The notes under the pieces were generated by a model. The model saw only the letters and a program-made list of their open reading frames with translations. It was not told the DNA's origin and did not search any database. Source: Chamaecrista fasciculata (taxonomy: Eukaryota; Streptophyta; Magnoliopsida; Fabales; Fabaceae). Taken from it: DNA of 64,000 nt. The DNA is taken from NCBI GenBank assembly GCA_003254925.1, contig QANZ01027344.1, positions 75,303-139,302 of the forward strand, read 5' to 3'. Both the position numbers and the translations under genes were made by a program. Below are positions 49,184 to 61,060 of the stretch, piece by piece. How positions within the stretch are numbered: position 1 is the stretch's first letter; every line of letters begins with the position of its first letter.

Positions 49184-49740
49184 AAAACGTGAAAAGTCAG
49201 GAAATTAAAGAAATATCTTGTCTACAATGAGAATGACAACAACAACAACGCAAGAATTTGTAACGATAAAGATATAATATAACAGTTCCTCCCATGTTGG
49301 TAAGTGTAACTACAGTTCATTCCACATTTTCATGGCTGTGTTGGAAATTTGAAGTGACGGATTCAAACTTTCTCGTACTATAGGTTAGGCGCATTGGTCA
49401 TTTGGTCCATTCGTAGAGGAACAAGACACACGCTTTATGTGTTTTATCCACGTTTTTCATGGTCTACTTTCACAATATTCAACTTTAAAATAACTGGTAA
49501 TATAGGGAAATTATATTTCCAAGTATTGTATATTGATTTTTCTTTTTCCAGTGATTTTCGGACATATATGATGGGATGTCTATGAAGGGACAAAAAATTG
49601 TATAAAACTACATATATATTTATTGTAAAGTTCATCTAATAAAAAATTTTAATTTTTATCATTTGTTGTACAAAAATTTATAGTTTACATAATTTCTTAG
49701 TGTCTATTATAAGTGATTATTGAAAAACGAAATTGTCCAT

Positions 49741-49778
49741 GTGTTCTATTTTTTTTTTTTGGCCTGAGTGTTCTAATT
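49741..49778 (-). repeat. Micro-retroposon scar, short duplication
   Basis: GTGTTCTATT and GTGTTCTAAT flank a T-run ending GGCCTGA, that is TCAGGCC plus an A-tail on the minus strand. The duplication is only 8-10 bp. Confidence 0.6.
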
Positions 49779-50538
49779 TTATTTAAGAACCTTATTATAA
49801 CAAAAATATTAGAATCTTATGATGCTTTTTCAAACTTAAGTGTGTTAGCAACTAAAATAATTTTTTTTATCGGTTTCCAACCGAAAAAATAACCTGATCC
49901 CAAGATAATTCTCATCAGACAATGTAGAGCAACCATGATTCTACCTGCTAATAATGTCCATGCTGGTAAAAACAGCCAATCAGGCTAAGTGTAATTAGGA
50001 ACATTTCTATTAGAGAAAAGGTAAATGTTGATTCAGTAAGCAGATTATCAAAATCTAATTCTACAACAAATAATCATTATGGCCTCGTACGTAGATGTCT
50101 AGTCCTACCGTGGGATTGAACTTCCCTATATCACATTACAACAAAATCCCCCTTCCTTTTTTAAAGGTGGAATATCATGATTCCAAAGGATCCATATACA
50201 AAGTGGAACGAGTCACAGAAAGAAGAAATCTATAAAAGAATTAATTGCTTCCAACATTCCGTTGTGCACTCCATAAACAATTAACACAGTCTTCCAAAAC
50301 GCTTGGGTGGTTGCTATTCCACTTTTCCAAGCTACTGGTAATCTTCTGACTGTGAAGAACTGGAAAAAGGAGGAAAATCCATACGGATTTTGACGTGTAA
50401 TTTCAAAATAGATCCAAAATCTCGAGAAGCCTCAAGACAACAGAGGGAATCACGGTTTGCTCAGAAGTTTGATCACTCCCGTTATGTGTGAAGAAGAATC
50501 ATTAGCTCTCTCAAAATGCAAATATACATGAGAATTTG

Positions 50539-53500
50539 TCAGTCACTTCCGCTGCTAAGTCTATCTGAAAGCAGAAGATGAAAGAAGGAAAACTTAAGCC
50601 TACAGATTTTGTGTATCTGAAAGCAGGAAGATAGAAATGACCAAAAGATTTATCATAGCACCTGATGTTCTTTTCCCCTCCATGGCTTCTTTCTTCTCTT
50701 GGCAACTTAAGCAAAGGAATGGACCATCCCAGGGACGCAATTTTCCGGGGTTGGGTGCACCCTCATGTATCGATACACCCTCCCCGGGTTTCATCTCAAC
50801 TTGACACACTGCACACATAAACAACTTGAACATGTTGCAGAGTGGATATTTTGTATCAAATCTGCATTCCAAACAAACGATTTCTCTTGTTAGACCTTAA
50901 GAGACTACTACAGAGCATGTTGCTTAGTTTAACAACGCTTATTTACAAAGCCAAACCTCTCTGAAAGCATAGCAGATCCTTCTTCATATACTTCCGTTAC
51001 CACGTCAGGTTCCATGTAATCTTTCTCGTTATAAGAAGATGATTCTGCAGACTTCTTGCGAAACATGGATTTGATTATCCCTTTTACTGGTCTCCTAAAA
51101 TGATGATGTGAAGAAGGAGCAGATGGTTTCTCCGGTGGTAAAATATCAATAACAATGCAAGTCGTATCATCTCTAAGTCCCTTTGCTTGTACTGCTTCCT
51201 AAAGTTAAAAACAAACAACAGACTTGTAAGTGATAAGCATTCGTACCACGAAAATGACAAACTAGTGCAGACTGCAGACAGTGTATTTTAAATGATGGTG
51301 TAGAAATCATGATGTAATGTAACACCAAACATGAAACCAAGCCAACTAAACATAATTCACCGAAAAAGAAAGACTATAGATGTATCCAAGCATACTTTAA
51401 CAATATGTGGTGCTGCAACCTCTGGTGACATCCCACGACTACAATCGAGGGCCGTTTCTGCAGATAGAGCATCCCAAACACCATCACTGCAGATAATAAG
51501 CCTGCCTCCAGCTGTGGAAAGCTGCACAAGTAGAGAAAGGAATCATATAGAGTTATAGACTAAAGCAAGCTTATCAGGAGAGGCAAGCAAAACATATCAA
51601 ATAAACGAAAACCCAAAAATTGCTCTATGTGCAAGAGAGGGTAGTGACCAACCTTCACTTGCTTTACGTAAGGTACAGGAACAATGAATTCCCCAACATC
51701 CATATCACCAATGGATCTTGAAAGACACAAACCACCAGGCCAACATCTCAAAGGACCAATCTACAAAAAAATTTAACCTAGTTAGACATACTAATATTAT
51801 TTACTAAAATGAAAAATCCAAAGAAATATAATAAATCAATCACTCAGTAAAACTAAGAAATGTTAATAACAGATTCCTCAAAACTCCAGACTATAGAATA
51901 TTATTTATTGGTCAAACAAGTATGCCAAAATCATCGGGTACCATCCACCATAAATTTGTAAACCAAAGTACACTTGCATCTTGACTCTCCACTGCACAGT
52001 TGTTTTAGTGCACTTCTTAATCTCACTGAAAGTTCAGCTGACCAAGAGTCAAGTGCAAAAAAAAATAGTATCACTAGATGCATGAATGCATCAGATACTC
52101 AGATCATGCACTAATGAATTTTTTTTTGGACAAGGGTGTTTTTAGCCCGTAGGCAAAGTCTAGCCATCTGGGGTTAAAAAGGATTACAGTAAAAAATGAA
52201 ACGTACCTCTGCACCCCCACCAGTGTTTAGTCGACCAACCTCACCACCACTACTAGTGATACGTGCCACCCTGACGAAAGGAAAATAAAAGGTGAGGCTA
52301 AGATGTAAAGGAGCAAATCCAAAAATTGTTCAACAAAACTATTGCACTTATAACTTACTCTTCCTCATTGGTGTCTAGCCTATGATCTGCTGACAAGTAA
52401 TAAACCCCGCCTTCAGCAGGTTCAAGTATACAACGTGAATCACCAACAGATGCAACAGTGACATTCCATCCATCAATAATCACAAAGGTTACAGTTGTTC
52501 CTGATGTTTGCGCTGTACACAAGAAAATAAATATATAAAAACCATGGACCTTATAAAAAGTTGACATTTATATTTACAGAGACAACCATAAAATTAGAAG
52601 TCTAAGAGCTATCGGTCACAGAACTTGAACCAGCATAATTGTTATCATTAATCAATACTAACTGAAATTGGTTGGCAACTTCATATATATTTGGAATACC
52701 ATGCTCAACAAGAAGATTTTATAGGAAGCTACCTACAAACTACCATGCATCCAGGAAGCATGGATCTCCGGAAATTGGCCAGTGAACCTGACATTTATTT
52801 TTTCTGAAATATTTCTGTAAATATAGAAACTTTACTATCTTAATCAATTTGCATATTCCAGCCAAGGCAATGTCAAAGAACTAAAGCTAGTTAAAGCTGC
52901 TGCCTGAAAGGCTGAAAACAAATATAGACCCTTATCCAGAGGGGAAAGTCAAAGGTTAACAAGAAAATATATCCTATTGCAAATGGTCGTAATGAAAAAG
53001 GTCAGACTTTTCCAGTTCTGATAGCATTCACATTCAAAATAATAAAAATGTTAAACGATGCAGATTATGATAGCTTTCACAAAGGTAATCCCTTCTAACA
53101 GATGTTTATAAATATTTCAAATATTTCAAAGATTTCACAAATTTGTCAATGCGCATCACCACAAAGTTTTCTACGTTTAGTCTTAACTTTTTAATATTCA
53201 GAAGCCTTTAGTCATTGGTCATACAGTATCTGGGCAGGCTTACAATAACATTCAAGGATAATATACAGATTTGAGTGTGGTACCTTTCTGTTGAAAATCT
53301 TTATCAGTTTTTACAAAGCCTGCAACCAAAGCCCTGGGCAATGCTGCTACCCACTCATCTCTGTTAAGATCTGAAGGAACTGCTCTTAAAATATTATTTA
53401 GGAGATTCTCCTTGGTATAAATAGCAGCGGCAGATCCATTGTGTCCATCAAACAGCTGCAAGAAACCTAAAAATCAGAAACCAGAAAAAACAAGAGGAAA

Positions 53501-54274
53501 AAATGACAGAAACTAATAGTTGACAGATACAGTATTAAGACATAAGTGTAATGGCTAAAGAAGCTTCTTGTGAGCCAAGACAACTAATGAGCCAGTGAAT
53601 TTTAACCAATAAGAAATGAAATACATAACTGATTTGTTTTTTTTTGGTATTCATACATAACTGATTTCACATGGGTACAAATGAAAGCTACACGAGGACG
53701 AGAACTGCAATACCAAAATCATAGCCGAGGAATATATCACATGCAATGTGCTAATTTCCATTCTACTGTCTAAGTCGGTTATAAACCAGGTGTGTCAAGT
53801 ACAAAAAAATATCAAATATATAACAATAATACAATAAATTTGACACTAAATTGAATAAACCAAAACTAGCCAGTCCACATGCTCAAATCACAAAGTTCAC
53901 TGACATAAGTTTAGCTATCAATTTTGATAGTTAGCATTTAACATAGATGTCATAGAAAAACAAAATCACAAATTAACTCCTGATGTATTGAACAAAATCC
54001 ACTGATAAATTATAACAATCGAATCTGACAAAAATCCAAGTTAAAACTCTCACTGAACAGGATTAAAACAACATACCGCAAAAACAGAATATGTGGACAC
54101 CCCATCTCCTACCACCCTCTGGCATTCCGTTTTGAGTAGTGTTAGATCCTCACCCTTTTTGCTTTGACCGGCTTGACCGTGAAGAATTTCTGGTTTTTCA
54201 ATTTTTTCGCTTGCCAATTCACGCTTCAGAAGCACCGAAAGGGGGATCGTTTGGTGATCACTGTTAGTTGACAT
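50539..54274 (-). CDS. Protein phosphatase 2C with C-terminal zinc-ribbon-like tail
   Basis: Nine exons join in frame: 54274-54077, 53455-53284, 52512-52359, 52270-52207, 51760-51653, 51521-51396, 51198-50957, 50861-50662 and a 26-bp last exon 50564-50539, giving 429 residues. Motifs in order are LFDGHNGSAA (67-76, metal-binding DGH), SGTTVTF, VASVGDSRCIL, SADHRLD, LCLSRSIGD and IICSDGVWD (catalytic metal-binding aspartates). The C-terminal part has two CxxC pairs (Cys-371/374 and Cys-405/408) like a small zinc ribbon. The family includes Arabidopsis At1g47380 (probable PP2C 12, 428 residues from memory). It removes phosphate from Ser/Thr using Mn or Mg; the substrate is unknown. The tiny last exon restores a SSGSD tail as in relatives; reading through instead would add a hydrophobic tail. 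Confidence 0.9.
53621..53667 (-). repeat. Micro-retroposon scar in a PP2C intron, 15-bp duplication
   Basis: ATACATAACTGATTT occurs at 53621-53635 and 53653-53667 around a T-run ending GGTATTC, that is GAATACC plus an A-tail on the minus strand. Confidence 0.8.
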
Positions 54275-55030
54275 TGTCGACGCCTCTCAACCTCAAAATG
54301 CCAATAATAAAGCTAGAACAGAAGAATGTGCATAGCTTTAACTGTCCCCAGCTTATTGCAACAAAAGATCCTGAATAAATAAACAAATCCGCATTAATGA
54401 TAACATCGCATTGCTGTTTCCTCTTTCTCCCAATTTCAACGCTAATCAAGCATTCGAGCTTGTACTTGTCATTTACAGATGGAATCAACAAAAAATCCTA
54501 ACAACAACAGAAATCCTAATAAATAATCAAAAGACGTTATTACCATAAACTGCCTGAAATGGAAAAACAATGAACATGGTTGATCGACCAAAATAGAAAC
54601 GGCGAGAAACACAAGAATGTGGAATAATTGACAATCAGGACATTAACGCTCGGGATCATTATTATAAACCGAATCCTAATCAATCAGTTGACAAAATCTG
54701 AAGGAAGATTGATACCAAAATAAAGGAAGACAAAAAGAGATGGGAAAAGGATGGGGAGATTTACAGAAAGATGTAAAAGGTAAGATTGAACGATGATCAC
54801 GCGCGAAGAAAAAATGGAGAAGAAAAGCTGAATCCCACTGCTGTGTGTGATCGAGAGACTCGGATCCCGGCGTTCTGCGAAAATTCCATTGTTGATTGAC
54901 GAAGACGACTTTGAAGAGAGAGAGAGAGAGAATAAAGCGCAAATGAACAATCTCTCACTCTGTCGTTTCCATTTTCTTCCCAAAAAACACAAAAACAAAG
55001 ATAAAGATGATGGATGACATGGCAAAAACG
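54275..55030 (-). promoter_or_regulatory. PP2C 5' leader and promoter region
   Basis: The stretch at 54.68-55.03 kb is GC-richer than its surroundings and on the minus strand carries a CT-repeat (TTCTCTCTCTCTCTC) typical of plant 5' leaders. Several overlapping frames there are open but none is protein-like. A noncoding first exon with an intron before the ATG is likely; donor and acceptor were not fixed. Confidence 0.4.
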
Positions 55031-55219
55031 CATCGTTTCATCCGCTCATCATATTCATCGCTGGTCATTATCACTGTCTTTTTGCGGCGTTGAATTATTA
55101 AGCATCGCCATTGACTCACATGAGAGAATTAATTACCCGGGAAAAACATCTATAAGTAACGAAATTCAGAAAAATGATTTTAATAATAATTATGTTTTTC
55201 AAAATATAGAAAATAAATA

Positions 55220-55636
55220 GGCCAAAGTGCAAATTTGATCCTATATATTTTGCTCAGTTCCCAATTTGGTCTCATATCTTTTTTTGTTGCACTTTTGATC
55301 TCATATTTTTAAGTCAGGTCCCAATTCGGTCTCAAATTTTTTTGTTGCAGATTTGGTCTCATATCTATGGGTTAATTGCAGATTGATCATATATCTTTGA
55401 GTCAGGTTTAGAAGTGATCTCATATCTTTACAAAAGGATCAACCGTGGTTGATTCTTTTGCAAAGATATGAGACTAATTCTGCAACTCGACGACTAAAAG
55501 ATATGAGACTAAATATGATATAGGACCAAAATTGAGATATTTTGTACAAATATAGGGCCAAAATTGCAACAAATAAAGATATGAGACCAAATTAAGAACT
55601 GTCCAGAAAATATAAGACTTAATTTATACTTTAGCC
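55220..55636. mobile_element. Mutator-type fold-back MITE
   Basis: Starts GGCCAAAGTGCAAATTTG and ends TTTATACTTTAGCC. The 9-bp flanks are identical, AAATAAATA at 55211-55219 and 55637-55645. Arms of about 190 bp are rich in TCTCATATCTTT and its complement. Confidence 0.8.
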
Positions 55637-55645
55637 AAATAAATA

Positions 55646-56889
55646 AATAAATTTATCGTTCACTATCATGAATTTTTTTAGTTTGCCAGTGTTTCTAATA
55701 ATTCTCCCATGTTCATATATACCAATCTAGAGAGGTTCAGTCTCCGAATCCAATGCCCCCACACAACTGGACGTTTAAGTGGACCCCACCTTTTTTTTTT
55801 TTTTTTTNCATGCATGTGACTGAGAAATTTTGAATACAACTGCTCGGTCATAGAGATGAAAGCAATTCATTGCTTTGGAGAAAGATCGGTGGAAGTTAAA
55901 ATACCTCAAGTTTGTAATCTTATTATTTGGTGAAATCTTTTAGCTTCTTTTCATCTCATCAAATGGTCAGATTTAAATACTTTAACCACTTCAATAAGTT
56001 CACATTTCAGCATATAATTCCTCATTTATTTTTTTAGTTTCTAATTGATATTAACTCTTTTTTTATTTATTATTTTTTAATATATTTTGGGTTAACGTTG
56101 CTTTTCTTCTCTCTCGTAGAACAATAGAAATAGAAAAATTAAAATCTTAAAGTCGTTGATGATGCCCATGACACTACTTCCATTAGTGGTGTTGTTGGTG
56201 TTTTTGGCTATCTTTATCTTCTTTGAACTAATTGGCTACCTTTATCTAGTTTCCTTATTTTTCATGTTTGTAGGGGATTGTCTCATAAGATATTTTATCC
56301 TCCCATAGTGAAGTATATAACAAAAACCATAATCGTGTAGTTTACTCTCCTGTAACTCTTTCTACTTAAATTCTCTAAAATTTGTATTAATTCAAGCATT
56401 GGAGTCAATTCTCAATAGCTCTTCTATATGTATTATTTTAATAAATTCTTCAACCGTTTATTCCATTCAATGGAACTGGATAAATCATCTTACTATTTTA
56501 ATTTGTTAACTTGTACCACTAAATCCTCTGCGTTGGATGTTTTCACTCTTTTCCAAATAATATAAGCTAAGAACTATTCAAGAGCAACTTTTTAAAAGAA
56601 AATAGGTTTTTTGTTTAAATAAAAATATGACAAGTAGTTGTATGTTTATGAAAAATTGAAGGGTTGGACGTGGGCCATAGCTAGGGTGGGAGGGTCCACT
56701 ATACGGACAATCCAATGAGGTATTTCTGATGATCCAACCAAAAATCTTCGTGACCCGAAATAACCAAAGCTACAATTGTTGACCCATGGAGGACCCTCTC
56801 TCTCTCCCTTGCTTTCTTTTGTAGTGTTAATGTCGGATTACCACCTTTCCAACGGCGCTAGCCCCCTCTATTTTTTTGTACAATAATGG
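55646..56889. other. Intergenic, no gene seen
   Basis: AT-rich; a long T-run with one N at 55808. No gene is supported. Confidence 0.4.
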
Positions 56890-57483
56890 TAGCTTCGTCT
56901 AGATAGTGTTGAAAATTCTTTCTCCGTGAGAGTCTCTCTCTTTATGAGTGTTACTTTATTTTTAGGGTTTTGTGACAACGGCGTTCTGGATCAAGACTCC
57001 CACTGTGTCGATCTAGTCTGGCTTTCTCTGTGGCGACAAATCTGGACTAGGCATTTTACGGCAGCTTCCTGGGGTGGTTCTGATTTTTGGGTGCTCGGTG
57101 GAGTTTTTTCTGGGTCAGGTACTTATACAGTGTCGTTTCTTATTTTGCTTCCACAACGGCGTTTTATCAAATAACTATTGTTGCTTTACGTCTGATTATG
57201 TTTTTTTTAGAGCAGACTTTTGGGTTGGCTTTATTTATATTTATAGTTCTTTAGATGGTTGTAACTTTAGTTGGATCCCTAGATCCGCTAACTTAGTAGC
57301 TGTTCCAATTTGTCTGACACGAGGATGGGTCCTCTTGAATGGGTTGCAAACTCCTCACCTTCGTTAGTTGATATCATGTCTAGTGATGCTTATACTAGAG
57401 CGGGATTGACTATTTTTGTTTTATTTTCATTGCTTAACTTTTTCTTGCTTTTAAATGAATTACTTTTTCAGCCAAAAAAAACT
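56890..57483 (+). mobile_element. Degenerate LINE 3' end with RNase H-like remnant
   Basis: The translated stretch at about 57200-57300 reads YIYSSLDGCNFSWIPRSANLVA, which resembles the end of the plant LINE RNase H domain (a W-PR-x-N-x-A motif). After a shift of frame it continues EWVANSSPSLVDIMSSDA, as in LINE C-termini. Sequence then runs to TTTTCAGCC followed by eight As. The more GC-rich part from 56.9 to 57.2 kb may be the 5' leader of the same element with the middle deleted. No target duplication was found. Confidence 0.5.
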
Positions 57484-57777
57484 TGTATCGAGTTTTTGTT
57501 TATATTATCTTTATTTAATGATTGGTTGAGTAAAAAATCATCTTTAATATTCTATCTATTATAAGGGGTCATGCATAATAAATTTGTCATGTATTATAAA
57601 AGAACCTTATAACATATAAAGAATTGTATATATATTTTTTATTTTTTCTTTATTATCATTATTATTTTGAATTAGAAGGAAACAACAAGGATTGCCGGCC
57701 TCATCTCTCTCTGCACCTTCTGCGCGTATATCTATCACAGCCAAACACCATGCGACAAACAAAATAATGAAATATTG

Positions 57778-57823
57778 TTCCTCATTCTATTTTTTTTTTT
57801 TGGCCAGATTCCTCATTCTATTT
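57778..57823 (-). repeat. Micro-retroposon scar with 15-bp duplication
   Basis: TTCCTCATTCTATTT occurs at 57778-57792 and 57809-57823 around a T-run ending GGCCAGA, that is TCTGGCC plus an A-tail on the minus strand. Confidence 0.8.
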
Positions 57824-58658
57824 ACTTATCAACATTCAACTAAATGTTACTTAATTTATATAGTCATACAAAAATATAAAATTAATTTTAAATGGGTATT
57901 GGCATTAATAAACCAATGAGTAAAAGTTGATATGAATGTTATTTATATTAGCGATGAGAATTAAGGAAATGTTATTGAAGAAGTTGAGTGTGATGGGGGC
58001 AACAACTGGTGGCGCGTGACGGCCTTAAATTATGTACAGCTGTGGAGAGGAGTAAAGATAGTGAATTATGTAATAATGTAAGACACTTTGACTAGGAAAT
58101 AGATCCTTTAGAGTTTTTTTATTATACATTTTTTGTGAAGTTGGAAAGAAAAATAAATAAGAAGAGAAAAAAATGTGGGTCTTATTTATTGTTATTTTAT
58201 ATGACCTATATTTTCTCACTCTTCTTTCTTCTTTCTCTCTCCAACTTCACAAGAAATACATAATAAAAAAAGTTCTAAAGGATCCAATCTCATAAAAGTA
58301 AGAGCAGCCACCAAAATGATCTTCCATTAACTCCTTTAATTAATGCCTCAACCACACCAATGCATTACTAACTGTCTACCCAGTAACATATCACACATTC
58401 AGGCCCCACTCCAAAACTGTACTCTATATAATTGCAACCAAATTTTTAAATTTATCACAAAATTATGGATATATTTTCAATTATTTTGTCTTAAAAATAA
58501 TTAATTTTTAATACAGATAGTTCTTTAAAAAGATTATTAATAACAATTACTTTAACTTCTCTTGTGTGATTGATTACCCTTATCTATTTAAAGGTTGCAA
58601 AAAAATATTAGTTCAGTTAGTAAAGAGTTAGTTCATAATCTAAAATGTTGAGTTTTGT
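57824..58658. other. Intergenic; small inverted repeat and SINE-like start
   Basis: At about 58090-58290 a stretch ending AGAGTTTTTTTATTATAC is followed by its near inverted copy (GTATTTCTTGTGAAG complement), a possible small fold-back element. At about 58610 TTAGTTCAGTTAGTAAAGAG and GTTTTGTTCCCACC resemble a weak SINE promoter. No gene. Confidence 0.35.
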
Positions 58659-59510
58659 TCCCACCATTGATATAAGAGTCTGTTGGTATGTAATTTGTAA
58701 GTAACAATGTTTAAAAAATCAAACTGAACAAGTTAAACCGGGAATTGGTCAGTTGTCCAGTTGAACCACACACAAAAACTCATTGTCCAAGAACTGGGAG
58801 AATCTCTGATGATCTGCCATTTTGTTTTTGTTTTTTATTTTGTTTATACTTATAGATCAAATGTTAAATAATGTTGACTATAAACTTAAACTTTATAGAA
58901 AAAGTGATCATAAAATGTCACTTGATGACATTAATATTGATGAATAGTACAAAAGTTATTATATTTATATTAGTTTATGTTAATTTATAATACTTTTGTT
59001 TATATGTTAATGTTATAATTATGTTATGTAACTTAATTATAGCTATTTAAATTATAATTCCATCATATTTAGAATTTTTTATTTATAATTTATTTATTTT
59101 TTTGTCATCGATCTGACCTCGTTTGAACTATTGAATCTTAAACTGATACCTCGATTGTTTTAATGTCTGATCTTGATTTTAAAACCTTGGTAAGTACCTC
59201 TATATATGTTTATAGAGTCTGAATGTATGTCTTGATCTTAATAAACTTGAGACTCAACTCACATAACTTTTTTCTTTAAAAAAAAGGCTCCTTATATCGT
59301 AATAAGGTACACAGGCTCTTGCTTGTATACTATTATTCGTTCGCTCTTTGAATCACTTATTTTAATATCAGATTGATTTATGAGACTCTAATCCCATCCA
59401 GTCTTCTTGTAGGTGTTCACCCAATCGCCCTAAGTCAAATTCCTCTTTAAATACTTAAAGAATTATATTGTTGATGTATGTAAAAAATAATTAAGGACTA
59501 AAAAAACATA

Positions 59511-59679
59511 TGTTAGGATCAAGCGCTTACCATTAAGACAAAAGCTATAGCTGTTAGCAAGGGCGCAACTCTATTTCTTTAACCTATAGTAGAGTAGACG
59601 CCCAAGCGTCATGGTTCGACTGTGACTTGGTCCCATATCTAAGTCTCCGCCATAGAATGATTGATGTCACACCTTGATT
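59511..59679. mobile_element. Short interspersed element, TGTTAGGATCAAGCGC family, copy 2
   Basis: A 169-bp insert with 8-bp direct flanks AAAACATA (59503-59510 and 59680-59687). The paralogous site in copy 2 of the duplication (about 63195-63210) has a single AAAACATA and no insert, so both ends are fixed. It contains a box-B-like GGTTCGACTGTG and a possible box-A region around TAGCTGTTAGCAAGGGC. No coding capacity. Confidence 0.75.
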
Positions 59680-60069
59680 AAAACATACTTTTAATATTCA
59701 CAGACTATATCATAAATTTGAGATAAATTTAAAAAATAAAAAATAAATATTCTCTGTGTTATTTTAGAATATGGTGTATGAGATGCTCTACAAAGCCAGA
59801 AATACTAGTTCATGTTGTTGCAAGATGTAAACTTCACTATGTTAAGCAAGCAGTGTGGACAAGCAAGATCATATCATGTGGTACTGAATCTTTATGATAG
59901 ATGTTGAAAATCAGTTACACAAAAGCTACTTTGATAGAGTATCAAATATCAACTGTATTACAGAGTGACTAATATATGGTTGAATAGTATTACTTGCTAT
60001 CATAGAGTGTTTAATACTTAACTTTTTTTTTTGAAACTAAGCATAATTTAATATCTTAATCGTCAATAA

Positions 60070-60110
60070 AAGTAACTAACTCTTTTTTTTGGTAAAATAA
60101 GTAACTAACT
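60070..60110 (-). repeat. Micro-retroposon scar with 12-bp duplication and empty paralogous site
   Basis: AAGTAACTAACT occurs at 60070-60081 and 60099-60110 around CTTTTTTTTGGTAAAAT. Copy 2 of the duplication (about 63846) keeps a single AAGTAATAACTCTTTTGTTAAC, so the insert came after the duplication. Confidence 0.75.
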
Positions 60111-60220
60111 TTTTTGTTAACTTCTATAGCATAGTTAGTTTAAATATTTAAGATTGTTTATATTCAAAATCAATAATCGAACATTTAATATTTTATTAAA
60201 AATAAATAAAGACTTACCCA

Positions 60221-60264
60221 TCAGATTATTTAATTTTTAACAAAAAAAAATCAAATTATTTAAT
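60221..60264 (+). repeat. Micro-retroposon scar with 14-bp duplication
   Basis: TCAGATTATTTAAT (60221-60234) recurs as TCAAATTATTTAAT (60251-60264) around TTTTAAC plus an A-run. Confidence 0.6.
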
Positions 60265-60357
60265 ACTTAGCTTTAAGGGAAATTCAACTATAAATGATAT
60301 TCAAGACATACGTAAGAATGTTACAAACAAGGCAATTATGAATAGATCTACTTAAAT

Positions 60358-60396
60358 TCTTTGTCGATACATTTTTTTTATACATCTTTGTCGATA
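60358..60396 (-). repeat. Micro-retroposon scar with 12-bp duplication
   Basis: TCTTTGTCGATA occurs at 60358-60369 and 60385-60396 around CATTTTTTTTATACA, that is TGTAT plus an A-rich tail on the minus strand. Confidence 0.6.
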
Positions 60397-61060
60397 ATTT
60401 GAACCATTGGATAAGTAAGAGATTCTCACAAATTTATTTCTCAAAATAGTATATATTTGGGGGCATAAGTGCAAAATGAGAAATATCAAATGACGCCTAC
60501 AGTTCCCAACGTATTTGATGTATGAACAAAGACTAGCCCAACGAATCTAGCGTATAGATACAAGCAATTAGAGTGGATCCCACACTCAAAGTTTAAAATT
60601 TTTCATTTCTTCTCACAATTCTTTACCTATTTTTGATTTTTTTTTTCTCGTTCTTTTTATTCTCCTATTTCTCTTCCTTTTTCTTTAAATTCAATTTTCT
60701 TACATTCAATTCTTGTGCTTTTCTCTTCCTTTATCTTTTGAATATATACTAAGCAAAACTATATATATATATATATATATATTCAGTTTTAACCATAAAT
60801 AAGTTGGGTCATAGAGGGAATTCAGTCCTCTTTCATACTGAGGTCTTTTATAGGATTATCAAACGATCTTGACCCTCAACTTATTCCAACACAGCCTTTT
60901 TTCGTTTCCTACCAGAGACGTAGCTAAATATGTATATCACAGATAATATATAATCATAGTTTTAACTTAGTATATATTACTGTAATAAAATCACAGCCCA
61001 AACATTTGATTACTACCTCCTCTTGATCTTAATAAGAAAGTTAGTCTTTCATACCTAAGT
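60397..61060. other. Intergenic, no gene seen
   Basis: AT-rich with a TA run at about 60760. No supported features. Confidence 0.4.

Larger units (their letters stand above)
48178..50538. other. Intergenic with SINE-like remnant
   Basis: At about 49060-49130 the minus strand has GGATTCGATTCTCAACATA, a box-B-like motif of a possible SINE remnant. Two micro-retroposon scars lie at 49134 and 49741. The last part (about 50.2-50.5 kb) is probably the PP2C 3' untranslated region. No other gene is supported. Confidence 0.4.
58659..60190. repeat. Segmental duplication, copy 1
   Basis: From TCCCACCATTGATATAAGAG to CGAACATTTAATA this block matches 62333-63945 in the same orientation, roughly 85-90 percent by eye. 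The shared part includes an older element with GTTTAAAAAATC and GATTTTAAAACC inverted ends. Only copy 1 contains the 169-bp SINE at 59511 and the micro-scar at 60070. Confidence 0.75.

Noticed and set aside
54676-55033. Overlapping frames upstream of PP2C
   Set aside because: Best explained as the CT-rich 5' leader of the PP2C gene.
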